64,000 nucleotides of DNA from Granulicella mallensis MP5ACTX8 (GTDB lineage Bacteria > Acidobacteriota > Terriglobia > Terriglobales > Acidobacteriaceae): contig NC_016631.1 in the NCBI RefSeq assembly GCF_000178955.2, positions 5,270,001 through 5,334,000 on the forward strand. Reading direction: 5' to 3'. Within the stretch, counting starts at the first letter, position 1, and every line of letters begins with the position of its first letter. The position numbers were made by a program, and so were the translations under genes. The notes beneath the pieces were generated by a model. That model saw nothing but the letters and a program-made list of their open reading frames with translations, was not told the origin of the DNA and searched no databases. This document shows positions 8,731 to 16,668 of this stretch, in pieces.

Positions 8731-9866
8731 CAGCGAGCCTCCACTGTGACACCGCCGCAACGAGCGGTAAGGGCCTCGCAGGCTGCGGCGACCTGATCCA
8801 CCGTAATGCGCTCGATGACGTCCGTAGGCTGGCCCTTGAACTCGAAGCCAAGGTGCAGATAGCCACCGCTTCCATCAGCAGGCTGAACGTTGGCGCAGCA
8901 GCGTCCTCGTGCTCCCCAGCGATGTTCGGCTGTCGGTCCGTTCAGAGACACCGTCGGCGCACCCGCAATTGCGGCCAGGTGCATGACACCTGTGTTCACG
9001 CTCACAACCAGCCGGGAACGGCGCAGCAGACGTGTCAGCGAAAGAAAACCATCGGGGCTGACAAACGGCACAGCGCGCAGACCGGCAGCCTCTAAACGCT
9101 CAAGAAGCGGCGTCATGCGCGGTTTGTCGGAGGGAGCTCCGGTTATAACGAACAAGGTTTCCGGCCGCACCAGACGCCGGGCAAGCTCAACCCAGCGGTC
9201 CTCCGGCCACTCGCGCAGCGCGGAGTTCTGCCCCGAAGCCCAGGGATGAAACACCACGAGGTCGCGCTCCTCTGCCAACGGCGCAGGACCCACTTCAGGA
9301 ATCACGACAGCAGGAGCATGCGGATCAAGTACCGGCGGGACGACACCACTCCCCGCTAATAAAGCCCGAAGATTGTCGACCTCATGGCGATCCGCTGTAT
9401 GGCTGACGACACGGTCATATCCACGGCTGCGATACTGCCCCGGCGAGTGGAAGCCGACTGTAAACTGTGCTCCCGAGAGCATGGTGTAAAACGCCGTCAG
9501 GCGCTGCCAGCTAGTGAAGTCCAGCAGCACGTCGAACCGCTGCGCGCGAATGCGGCGGATGGTCTCAGGCGGCTTGGTGAGATCGATGAGGACGCGCTTG
9601 TCCGCTCCTGGAATGATCTCAGCGGCAGCAAGGTTCTGCTGCATGCAAAGATGCACGATGTGCGCCTCCGGCAAAGCTGCCCGAAGGTCCTGCAGGGGGC
9701 CGGAGAAGAGCAGCGTATCGCCCAGCGCAGGCGAACAAATTACGCCAATACGCTGGGGATTGGCAGGCCGCTGGGTGCGACGGCGGCGAAAGCTGGCCAG
9801 GAGATTCAGCAGCGGTGTGCCGACCCAGAGGTCGAGTTGGCGATTTCGCTGGTTGCCACGCTGCAT
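8730..9866 (-). CDS. Glycosyltransferase family 9 (heptosyltransferase-like)
   Basis: Probable cytoplasmic GT-B enzyme of family GT9, which adds heptose or another sugar to lipopolysaccharide core or surface glycans. Recognisable pieces are RIGVICSPALGDTLLFSGPL near the N-terminus (the GDxL acceptor-side motif) and the C-terminal donor-site run LLRRSRLVVSVNTGVMHLAAIAGAPTVSLNGPT (key SVNTGVMHLAAI then PT). An Arg/Gln-rich 40-residue N-terminal extension precedes the domain. It shares the minus-strand run with a second GT9 gene and gmhB, which supports heptose chemistry, but the exact acceptor is unknown. Confidence 0.85.
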   Translation of the reverse strand: MQRGNQRNRQLDLWVGTPLLNLLASFRRRRTQRPANPQRIGVICSPALGDTLLFSGPLQDLRAALPEAHIVHLCMQQNLAAAEIIPGADKRVLIDLTKPPETIRRIRAQRFDVLLDFTSWQRLTAFYTMLSGAQFTVGFHSPGQYRSRGYDRVVSHTADRHEVDNLRALLAGSGVVPPVLDPHAPAVVIPEVGPAPLAEERDLVVFHPWASGQNSALREWPEDRWVELARRLVRPETLFVITGAPSDKPRMTPLLERLEAAGLRAVPFVSPDGFLSLTRLLRRSRLVVSVNTGVMHLAAIAGAPTVSLNGPTAEHRWGARGRCCANVQPADGSGGYLHLGFEFKGQPTDVIERITVDQVAAACEALTARCGGVTVEAR

Positions 9867-9922
9867 AGCTTGATTCTAGTGGGTGATGCGGAGAGGGGTT
9901 CACTCTTGCGGTGAACCCGCTT

Positions 9923-10666
9923 CTAATAAGCGCCGTCCTGCTTCAGGACCGTGGAGAACGTCTTGAAGAGAATCTTGATATCTCCCAAGAAGGTCCAATC
10001 GTGAACATAGCGGCTGTCGAGTTGAAGCCGCTGCTGATAGGTCGTGCTGCTGCGTCCGGACACCTGCCACAGTCCTGTAATGCCGGGTTTAACGAGGCAG
10101 TAGTCGACAAAGTGCTTGCCGTATTTTTCGACCTCGGCTGCAACGATGGGACGAGGTCCCACCAGACTCATGCTTCCGGTGAAAACGTTCCACAACTGTG
10201 GAATCTCGTCCAGGCTGGTGCGGCGCAGAAAATTGCCGATCTGGGTGACGCGAGGATCGTTCTGGAGCTTGCGGGCCTTGAGCCACTCCTCGCGGGCGTC
10301 AGGATTCTCCTGAAGATAGGCTTCCAACACCTCTGCCGAGTCGACGCACATCGTGCGGAACTTCCACATGGAGAAGAAGCCGCCCTGGGCGCGGATACGG
10401 CGATGCGAGAAGAAGATCGGTCCTGGCGAGGTAAACCTGACGATGCTGGCAACGATACCGACGATCAGCAGCAGAATAGGCGAGAAAAGCAGCACCAGAA
10501 AGATGTCCAACCCACGCTTGAGCACACTATAGCGGAAGGTGCCCTGTGGCCCTTGCTCGAACCTAGAGACCCTGCCGGTCGTGCCGGAGCTGATGTCCGG
10601 GAATGAGAATATCCGGCCATTCATGGCGGAGGTTTCGGATTTGTAGGAATACATCTCTAACGCCAT
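9923..10666 (-). CDS. Undecaprenyl-phosphate sugar-phosphate transferase (initiating glycosyltransferase)
   Basis: Monotopic phosphoglycosyl transferase that moves a hexose-1-phosphate from a nucleotide sugar to undecaprenyl phosphate, the first step in building a polysaccharide repeat unit. Seen in order: [20 protein letters not shown] (membrane re-entrant helix), [26 protein letters not shown], the catalytic Asp-Glu in [24 protein letters not shown] and [13 protein letters not shown]. At 247 residues it corresponds to the catalytic half only, without the four-helix N-terminal part of WcaJ/WbaP. It lies 56 bases upstream of the GT9 gene. Confidence 0.92.
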   Translation of the reverse strand: MALEMYSYKSETSAMNGRIFSFPDISSGTTGRVSRFEQGPQGTFRYSVLKRGLDIFLVLLFSPILLLIVGIVASIVRFTSPGPIFFSHRRIRAQGGFFSMWKFRTMCVDSAEVLEAYLQENPDAREEWLKARKLQNDPRVTQIGNFLRRTSLDEIPQLWNVFTGSMSLVGPRPIVAAEVEKYGKHFVDYCLVKPGITGLWQVSGRSSTTYQQRLQLDSRYVHDWTFLGDIKILFKTFSTVLKQDGAY

Positions 10667-11102
10667 ACGCTTCTTCTTCTCCCGGGGCCCTGTCCGGCTC
10701 TATCGCCGAACTTCAGACCAAATCTTTCAACGGCGGCTGCGATCTTTACGTCGCTCTCGTGCTTGAAGCTCCGTTGGTACGGCTTTGCAAATCTATCGGC
10801 CACGTCCACGACGATAATCGCCCGAAGAGGCTTATCCAATTGGACTGCGCTTTGTGTAAATGGTTGCACTTTGACATCTGCTGGCCATAAAGCCGAGCAA
10901 AATGCGGTACATCCATTCACAACCTGTAGCTTTTGTATTCAATACGAGGCTACAGCAAAGAAGGTTGCAGGCAACCTCTACGGGCCGCTTTCTTTGGGAT
11001 AGGATGCGCGTTGGTAAGAGAGGGCTGTATGGAGCCCATGAATGACCGTTTAAAGAGTATCCGCTGTTTGAAGGTTAAAAGCGCTTGAACACCGGTGTGC
11101 GA
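10667..11102. other. Intergenic region, no gene recognised
   Basis: About 435 bases between gmhB and the sugar-phosphate transferase, all neighbours on the minus strand. A frame covering most of it on the minus strand gives a short Arg-rich product with no family resemblance, so I did not call it. The region probably contains the promoter for the downstream sugar-transferase/GT9/dciA/gat run. It could equally be the remains of a lost gene. Confidence 0.35.
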
Positions 11103-11663
11103 CTACGCCTGATCGATTAGCCACTGCTCTACTTCGGCAAGTGATTCCACTACCTGATGCAGCCCATCACACGGTGCATTCTCCGTTCCGCGCAGCAGAA
11201 ACGCCTGTTTCAGCCCCGCGGCATTCGCCGCCGCGATGTCCGAGCAACGATCGCCGACCAGAACCGACTGCGAAAGATCGACCCACTCTTCACTGGACGC
11301 GCGCCGCAACATTCCGGCGCCGGGTTTACGGTCTTCGTGCTCGCGCTTGTACTCCCCGACACCGTGGACCGGGTGATAGGGGCAGTGATATACCGCGTTG
11401 AGCGTAATGCCGTCGCGGGCAAGTTCTGCGCGCATCCACGTCATCAGGTCTTCGAACTGAAGAGGCGTATAGTAGCCGCGCGCAATGCCCGACTGGTTCG
11501 TCACCACAATCAACTTGTAGCCCAGCGTCTGCGCCGTGCGGCAGAGCGGGACGATGCCCTCGACCCAGCGAACATCCTCAGGACGATACAGGTAGCCGAC
11601 CTCATGGTTGATCACGCCATCGCGGTCGAGAAACAGCGCACGCACTTTGGCAGGTGAGGTCAT
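11103..11663 (-). CDS. gmhB: HAD-family D,D-heptose 1,7-bisphosphate phosphatase-like protein
   Basis: Predicted phosphatase of the GmhB/HisB-N group, which removes the 7-phosphate from D-glycero-D-manno-heptose 1,7-bisphosphate during ADP/GDP-heptose synthesis. HAD motifs are clear: FLDRDGVINHEVGY (nucleophile and acid Asp), VVTNQSGIARGYY (motif II), a Lys/Arg in DRKPGAGML and VGDRCSDIAAA (acidic motif). The loop that binds zinc in E. coli GmhB is changed: CPYHPVHGVGEYKREHEDRKP keeps one Cys but lacks the later Cys-x-Cys pair. It overlaps the following GT9 gene in the operon by four bases, so product and user enzymes are co-translated. Confidence 0.85.
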   Translation of the reverse strand: MTSPAKVRALFLDRDGVINHEVGYLYRPEDVRWVEGIVPLCRTAQTLGYKLIVVTNQSGIARGYYTPLQFEDLMTWMRAELARDGITLNAVYHCPYHPVHGVGEYKREHEDRKPGAGMLRRASSEEWVDLSQSVLVGDRCSDIAAANAAGLKQAFLLRGTENAPCDGLHQVVESLAEVEQWLIDQA

Positions 11664-12748
11664 GGGCGCGCTCCTTCAAGTTGAACCAGGGCTGGCACGG
11701 GCGTGTGTTTGGGAGTGCGAACGCGCGGTAGCAACTCGCGGCCTTCGCGTCTGGCAACGAGCAGCGCCTCCACCTCTCCGAGCGCCATCGCAGGCGTGAT
11801 CTGGCGGACGCAACCGTTGTGCTCGCAGGGAGCATAGTCGCGGCCGTCATAGCAGGGCCGGCAGGCAAAGCCTTCTCCACCCCACAGCGCGACACAGTTG
11901 GTACGCTGCGGCAGGCGTCCGCGCGGGTCGGTGGGACCGAAGATAGCAACCACCGCCGTGCTCGTGATGCCCGCAAGATGCAGCGGCCCTGTATCGTGCG
12001 TCACGGTGACATCAATCTCGTTGAAGGCCCCGATCTGCTGCACCAGAGACATCGTCGCAATGCAGTTGGTAACCTCAAGAGAGGTGAAGGCATCCGACAC
12101 CCAGCGATCATCCATGCCACCGCAGAGAACGACCTCGCATCCCTTTGCCAGCAGAAGCTTCGCGAGTTCGACGTAGCTTTCAAGCGGCCAGCGACGCAGG
12201 GCGTCATCGCGCATCATGTTGCGGGCTCCCCCGGGAACAAGCGCGATCCTGGGCTTGTCTCCCTTCGGTGGGAGAACGTTCTGCGCCGGACCGGAAACAA
12301 CAATCGGAGCCAGTTGACTTGGTGTCTCCCCGTCTTTGCGGCCCAGCAGAATGCGGGCGTACTCATCCGTATGATGGCGCCCTGGAAGAAGCTGTGTAGC
12401 GCGTTCGGTTCTCGAGAGCATCACCTTGCGCGGCGCACGCACCGGGAGTGTCAGCAACTTGTAGCGAGCGTCGTAATACAGCGTCGCGCAGACGTCATAC
12501 TTGCGTCCTGCAAGCAGCCGCCATACCGTCATCATCACCCGCAGCCCTTTGGTTTTGCCGCTGTGCAGCAGCGCCTTTTCATCAACGGGAATCACATGGA
12601 TCCACGGATAGAGCTGCAGAATGGGAGCGACTACCGTGTTGCAAACCCAATCGACGGCATAGCCCTCCCGGTGCATGGCATACGCACCCGGAATCGCCAT
12701 GACGACATCGCCAATCGCGCCGAGCTTAACGATCAGAAGGCGCGGCAT
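11660..12748 (-). CDS. Glycosyltransferase family 9 (heptosyltransferase-like)
   Basis: Second GT9 enzyme of the cluster. It starts MPRLLIVKLGAIGDVVMAIP, the classical heptosyltransferase N-terminus with the GxIGD motif. Its C-terminal donor domain contains IDVTVTHDTGPLHLAGI and FGPTDPRGRLP, plus a Cys-rich tail segment (GEGFACRPCYDGRDYAPCE) often seen in GT9 proteins. At 362 residues it is normal length. It sits four bases downstream of a GT-A-type glycosyltransferase gene and overlaps gmhB by four bases, a tight operon. It probably adds a heptose during synthesis of LPS core or an exopolysaccharide. Confidence 0.9.
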   Translation of the reverse strand: MPRLLIVKLGAIGDVVMAIPGAYAMHREGYAVDWVCNTVVAPILQLYPWIHVIPVDEKALLHSGKTKGLRVMMTVWRLLAGRKYDVCATLYYDARYKLLTLPVRAPRKVMLSRTERATQLLPGRHHTDEYARILLGRKDGETPSQLAPIVVSGPAQNVLPPKGDKPRIALVPGGARNMMRDDALRRWPLESYVELAKLLLAKGCEVVLCGGMDDRWVSDAFTSLEVTNCIATMSLVQQIGAFNEIDVTVTHDTGPLHLAGITSTAVVAIFGPTDPRGRLPQRTNCVALWGGEGFACRPCYDGRDYAPCEHNGCVRQITPAMALGEVEALLVARREGRELLPRVRTPKHTPVPALVQLEGARP

Positions 12749-12751
12749 CGG

Positions 12752-14017
12752 TTACTTCCCCGTCTCATCGGCCGGCCATTGCGGGTCGCGCAAAAAGACC
12801 GACTGGTTGCGCAACACCGTGATGTACGCGAGATAGCGCATGAACAGCTCATACTTATGCGGGCCGAGCACGCGCAAGGCAACCTTCAGCAGCTTGTGTA
12901 CAGCTTCAACGCGGCGATCGTGCGGATTGAACTCTTTCCACGTCGACTTCGCCTGAGCGACAGTGCCCTGCACCAGCTTCTGCTCTTTCGCAAACCCTGC
13001 AAACTTCGACTTCGCGTCAAAGGGATTTTCCGCAGGAAAACGTGCCTGGTGCTTCGCATACATGCGCCGCGCCAGCAGCGTAACCGTCGTCCCATCCGAG
13101 AAAGAGTCGAAGCCATAGGGGAGCGACTCCGCGGCACCATTTTTATTGGCGATCACCGCAGCCTTGTAGTCGGCAAAGAGCCGATGCAGATCGGGGCGCG
13201 AGGCCAGCGTAAAGCGGTCGGTATGTTTCGACAGCACCTCGGGGTCGCTCACCACGATGCCGCTGAAGTGGAAGAAGCGCAGAGGAACGCGTCCACTGAC
13301 GGAACTCGTGACGTGATACCCCTCCGGGCTCTCGTCCAACGTGCGTTCATGCAGGTTCCAGTAGGCCATGTTGCATCCGGAATCGCGCAGGATGCAGACG
13401 CCGCCGAACAGGCTGGGAGCGAGGTTCATCCACTTCTGGTCGACGAACAGACCTGTTCGGCCCTCGCTGTATCCAAGCTCCAGGCAGCGCTCTTCCCACC
13501 ACGTCAGCAGGTTCCAGCTCTCCTCGCAACGGCGCACGGCGATAAAGCCCAGGTTGTACGAACCATTGAAGAGCAGGTCCTGCTCGCTGGGTGAGCGTCC
13601 GTCGAAGACCGGCGTCGTAATATGCGGCGTCAGCACTGCGGACGCTCCGTTGGAGAGCGCGTCGAAGACCGGATCGAGGGCGGTATAGCAGAAGATATCC
13701 GGGTCAATGTAAGCCAGCGCGTCCAGGTCATAGCGCTCGATCAGGTGCTTCATAAACGTCGGCTTGACGTTCGTATTCAGCTCGAGAATCCCATACTTCA
13801 TGGCCTCGGCGTGGACATCCCGCAGACCGATCTCGTGGAGCATGACCGTGGTAAAGGCATCGCCCTGAAAGGGTGAAGGATCGTGGAGGTTCGCAACGAT
13901 CAACACGAAAAAACGCTGGCCCGGATGCTGCGCGAGGTACGACGCTGTAAGAGTTCGCGCATAGGCAAGATAATTCGGAGAGACAATCGTGCAGGCAGCA
14001 CGAGACGGCAGCATCAT
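12752..14017 (-). CDS. Glycosyltransferase with GT-A-type fold
   Basis: Putative nucleotide-sugar-dependent glycosyltransferase acting in the cytoplasm on a surface-glycan intermediate. The N-terminus (CTIVSPNYLAYARTLTASYL) resembles GT8-like proteins that handle a growing chain. A DxD-type metal motif is in LAYIDPDIFCY, and the acceptor side shows LFNGSYNLGFIAVRR and TGLFVDQKWMNLAP, typical of this uncharacterised clade common next to GT9 genes. The C-terminal third is less conserved and helical. It is separated from the next gene by only a few bases. The donor sugar cannot be deduced. Confidence 0.78.
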   Translation of the reverse strand: MMLPSRAACTIVSPNYLAYARTLTASYLAQHPGQRFFVLIVANLHDPSPFQGDAFTTVMLHEIGLRDVHAEAMKYGILELNTNVKPTFMKHLIERYDLDALAYIDPDIFCYTALDPVFDALSNGASAVLTPHITTPVFDGRSPSEQDLLFNGSYNLGFIAVRRCEESWNLLTWWEERCLELGYSEGRTGLFVDQKWMNLAPSLFGGVCILRDSGCNMAYWNLHERTLDESPEGYHVTSSVSGRVPLRFFHFSGIVVSDPEVLSKHTDRFTLASRPDLHRLFADYKAAVIANKNGAAESLPYGFDSFSDGTTVTLLARRMYAKHQARFPAENPFDAKSKFAGFAKEQKLVQGTVAQAKSTWKEFNPHDRRVEAVHKLLKVALRVLGPHKYELFMRYLAYITVLRNQSVFLRDPQWPADETGK

Positions 14018-14091
14018 GCGGTCAGTCTATCAAGCGTAACGGTTAGGAGAATGGGCGTGTTTATCTGCATGTGCTCATTGAGATGGTCTCG

Positions 14092-14142
14092 TAAGGGCAC
14101 GGGTTACCCGTGCCCTTAACGAGCCCCCTCCATGAGGGGCTC
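14092..14142. terminator. Two adjacent strong hairpins inside the polysaccharide gene run
   Basis: TAAGGGCACGGGTTACCCGTGCCCTTA is an almost perfect palindrome and is followed at once by GAGCCCCCTCCATGAGGGGCTC. They lie in the gap between the acetyltransferase gene and the next minus-strand glycosyltransferase gene. There is no T run, so a role as RNA-processing or attenuating stem-loops, or simply a REP-type repeat, is as likely as termination. Confidence 0.5.
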
Positions 14143-14157
14143 AGCACGTGAAACAAC

Positions 14158-14802
14158 TTACGTGATCGCTTCCCACGCACGGCTCGCCTCATTCCATCGT
14201 CGGACAGGCCGCGCTGGCGTTCCGACAACCACCGTCCCTGCAGGAACCATGCCGGTTACTACTGAATTCGCACCAATGATCGCGCCATCGCCGATCGTTG
14301 CTCCCGCAAGCACGGCTACCCCATCGCCGATCCAGACATTGCGGCCAATCGATACAACACCCGTCGAATGCAACCTGCGCTTTGACGGGACCGTATCCGG
14401 CCCAGACTGGCCTTCGCCCCTATAAACTCCATGCGAATGGTCCGTAACGATCACGCGGCTGCCGATCAGTGTTCCAGAGCCTATCGTGATGCTGTTGATG
14501 CAGGTAATGTGCACGTTGTCCGAAAAGCTCACCTCATCACCAAGAGTCAGCACCGGTGAAAGCCGTTCCCCCGCATACTCCACCACGGCCTCCAACCAGA
14601 GACCGTCCCCCGCATTGAAGTTCCGGCCGATGCGCATATGCGAGAGGCCGGACAGATGAGGATGGCGTCCATTGCGAAAACCCGGAGCCCGCAACTTGCG
14701 CGCGGTAAAGCTGTCGCGGAAACGATGGGCAGCCGCCCGCGCCAGACGGGGGAGAAGCTGCGCCCAGCCGTCCTCACGCGCAAGCTCGAACACGCGGCTC
14801 AA
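14158..14802 (-). CDS. Hexapeptide-repeat (left-handed beta-helix) acetyltransferase
   Basis: Probable O-acetyltransferase that decorates a surface polysaccharide, of the WcaF/maltose-acetyltransferase-like group. The second half consists of hexapeptide rungs, for example ITIGSGTLIGSRVIVTDHSH (with the catalytic-type His), VSIGRNVWIGDGVAVLAGAT and IGDGAIIGANSVVTGMVP, ending with GTPARPVRRW. The first 60 residues are basic and less conserved. Its start overlaps the stop of the VOC-family gene by four bases, so it belongs to the rmlA transcript. Confidence 0.88.
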   Translation of the reverse strand: MSRVFELAREDGWAQLLPRLARAAAHRFRDSFTARKLRAPGFRNGRHPHLSGLSHMRIGRNFNAGDGLWLEAVVEYAGERLSPVLTLGDEVSFSDNVHITCINSITIGSGTLIGSRVIVTDHSHGVYRGEGQSGPDTVPSKRRLHSTGVVSIGRNVWIGDGVAVLAGATIGDGAIIGANSVVTGMVPAGTVVVGTPARPVRRWNEASRAWEAIT

Positions 14803-15311
14803 AGAGAGGGCTCCTCGAATCTGTGGCGATGACCTGGCTTTTCGATGAGCTCAATCACAAAGCGCAGAGGAGACATCCAGAACTGGACCCTTCGGCCTTC
14901 ATAAGCCAGCGCCGGCTGCGGGTCGCCGGCCGGATAACAGCCCTGCTCGCGCAGATGTGCCGCCGAGGCTTCAAGATCGGGAGTCAGATAGGCCAGGTGA
15001 TTCAGAATGTGTTTGCCTGTGCGCAACGCGTTAGCAATCGGCGTGCTCTCTCCCAGCGGGGCAATGAGTTCATAGGTGAGTTGCCCCCGCGGTGCCGTGC
15101 CAAACTGCACCGAGACGCAAAGGCCGGGATCGTCGACGACCGGCGTCCAGCGGGTAATGCCCAGTGTCTGCTGCAGAAAGTTACGTCCCACCGGGATGTC
15201 CTGCACGATGAGACCGAGGTGATCGAGTTCGAGCACACTGCCGTTCACAACAGACTGTTCCCCCTCCGCGGCTTGCAGAGGGCTCTCGACGATGGAGGTC
15301 AACAGGGTCAT
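14799..15311 (-). CDS. VOC-superfamily (glyoxalase-like) protein in polysaccharide operon
   Basis: Single-domain vicinal-oxygen-chelate protein, 170 residues. LELDHLGLIVQDIPVGRNFL contains the first metal-ligand His, ILNHLAYLTPDLEAS a second, and FVIELIEK the terminal Glu, the pattern of methylmalonyl-CoA epimerase-like members. The enzyme function is unlikely to be epimerase in this setting. Its start overlaps rmlA's stop by one base and its stop overlaps the acetyltransferase gene, so it is firmly embedded in surface-glycan synthesis and may act on a sugar or acyl intermediate. Specificity is unknown. Confidence 0.78.
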   Translation of the reverse strand: MTLLTSIVESPLQAAEGEQSVVNGSVLELDHLGLIVQDIPVGRNFLQQTLGITRWTPVVDDPGLCVSVQFGTAPRGQLTYELIAPLGESTPIANALRTGKHILNHLAYLTPDLEASAAHLREQGCYPAGDPQPALAYEGRRVQFWMSPLRFVIELIEKPGHRHRFEEPSL

Positions 15312-16186
15312 CAGTAAACCGTCTCTGCGAGGATACGCTGCAGGTAGGTGGCATAGGTACTCTTGCCCAGCTTCGCCGCCAGCGATTCAAGCTCCGCAGC
15401 CGTAATATACCCGAGACGGTAAGCGATCTCCTCGGGACATGCAATTTTGAGCCCCTGGCGACGCTCGATGGTCTGAATAAAGTTAGCGGCATCCAGCAGT
15501 GAGTTGTGTGTCCCTGTATCGAGCCATGCCATGCCGCGTCCCAGAAGCTCGGTACGAAGCTGTCCGTTGCGGAGATACCACAGGTTCACGTCGGTAATCT
15601 CAAGCTCGCCACGAGGCGAGGGCTGCAGCGACTCCGCTACGCTGACTACCTGTGCATCGTAGAAGTAGATTCCCGTAACCGCATAACGCGACTTCGGCTT
15701 CAGGGGCTTTTCTTCCAGAGAGATTGCCTTGCCCTCCTTATCGAACTCCACCACGCCATAGCGTTCGGGATCGCCCACAGCATAGGCGAACACCGTCGCA
15801 CCGGAGGTCTGTGCAGCGGCCTTGCGCAGGCTCCGTGCAAAGTCGTGGCCGTAGAAGAGGTTATCTCCCAGAACCAGGCAGCAGCCTTCGCCGGCAAGAA
15901 ACTCCTTGCCGATCAGAAACGCCTGCGCCAGGCCGTCAGGCGAGGGTTGCACGGCATATTGCAGGTGAATCCCCCACTGTTCCCCCGTGCCCAGCAGCTG
16001 CTCGAAGCGCGGCGTGTCCTCGGGTGTCGAGATTATGAGAATGTCGCGAATCCCCGCCAGCAACAGCACTGAGAGAGGGTAGTAGATCATTGGCTTGTCA
16101 TAAACAGGAAGCAGTTGCTTACTGATGGCCTGTGTCACCGGATACAACCGCGTACCGGATCCACCGGCGAGAATCATTCCCTTCAT
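15311..16186 (-). CDS. rmlA: Glucose-1-phosphate thymidylyltransferase
   Basis: Makes dTDP-glucose from dTTP and glucose-1-phosphate, the entry to dTDP-rhamnose and other dTDP sugars. The start [19 protein letters not shown] shows the nucleotide-binding loop. [31 protein letters not shown] (metal Asp), [15 protein letters not shown] and [13 protein letters not shown] follow as in the family, and the 291-residue length is normal. The ATG at 16186 has GGAGG seven bases upstream, better than an in-frame start 24 bases earlier. No rmlB, rmlC or rmlD is in the window. It leads the minus-strand polysaccharide run. Confidence 0.95.
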   Translation of the reverse strand: MKGMILAGGSGTRLYPVTQAISKQLLPVYDKPMIYYPLSVLLLAGIRDILIISTPEDTPRFEQLLGTGEQWGIHLQYAVQPSPDGLAQAFLIGKEFLAGEGCCLVLGDNLFYGHDFARSLRKAAAQTSGATVFAYAVGDPERYGVVEFDKEGKAISLEEKPLKPKSRYAVTGIYFYDAQVVSVAESLQPSPRGELEITDVNLWYLRNGQLRTELLGRGMAWLDTGTHNSLLDAANFIQTIERRQGLKIACPEEIAYRLGYITAAELESLAAKLGKSTYATYLQRILAETVY

Positions 16187-16305
16187 CCATCTGCCTCCAC
16201 TGCAGAACACTCCCCCGTTAGACGCGCGGACGGCACAGTTATGCTGTACCCAGCAGCAATCTATCTGGCAGAAAAGAGAGATTAATTAAGGCAGAAACTC
16301 AGAGG

Positions 16306-16476
16306 TCAGCGCGAGCGAAAGCGCACGTAAAGCGCGGCTCCCGCAGCACCAACAAGGCCCAGCACCGCAGTCGGGCACTCCGGCGAATCCACACAGCCAC
16401 CTACACCCGAAGCATGCGCAAACGCTGGAAGGAGAAACAACAGACCGAAAGAGGCGAACCGTAGAGCTATCTTCAT
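16306..16476 (-). CDS. Mini-protein with signal peptide and PEP-CTERM-like tail
   Basis: Only 56 residues: a Sec-type signal peptide (MKIALRFASFGLLFLLPAFA, cleaved near HAS), about ten residues containing GGCVDSPECPT, then a hydrophobic helix (AVLGLVGAAGAALYV) and a basic end (RFRSR). The order Pro-Glu-x-Pro-Thr, transmembrane helix, Arg-rich tail is the layout of exosortase (PEP-CTERM-type) sorting signals. Almost nothing remains between leader and sorting tail. It lies just upstream of rmlA on the same strand, which suits the known link between exosortase targets and exopolysaccharide. No exosortase gene is in the window. No good ribosome-binding site is visible. Confidence 0.55.
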   Translation of the reverse strand: MKIALRFASFGLLFLLPAFAHASGVGGCVDSPECPTAVLGLVGAAGAALYVRFRSR

Positions 16477-16668
16477 AAGAATGGGACACCGATCAGAGAC
16501 AGATTTGCAAACGTTCTGCTCTGGCACAAAAGCATACGTGCCTTGGCGAGAGAGCACAAGCAAGGTGATTTTACCGAATCCCTCTCGCCTTCCCGATCAA
16601 ACCGCTATGAAAACAGAGAATGACCGCACAGCAACCGGCAAGGCCCCTGCTCCTAATAAGATAAGTCG

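Noticed and set aside
10657-10920. Possible 87-codon minus-strand gene upstream of the sugar-phosphate transferase
   Set aside because: No ribosome-binding site, no family resemblance, and it overlaps the start of the downstream gene.
11819-13594. 591-codon plus-strand frame opposite the GT9 and glycosyltransferase genes
   Set aside because: It crosses the boundary of two genes whose families are recognised, and its translation lacks any motif, so it is a shadow.
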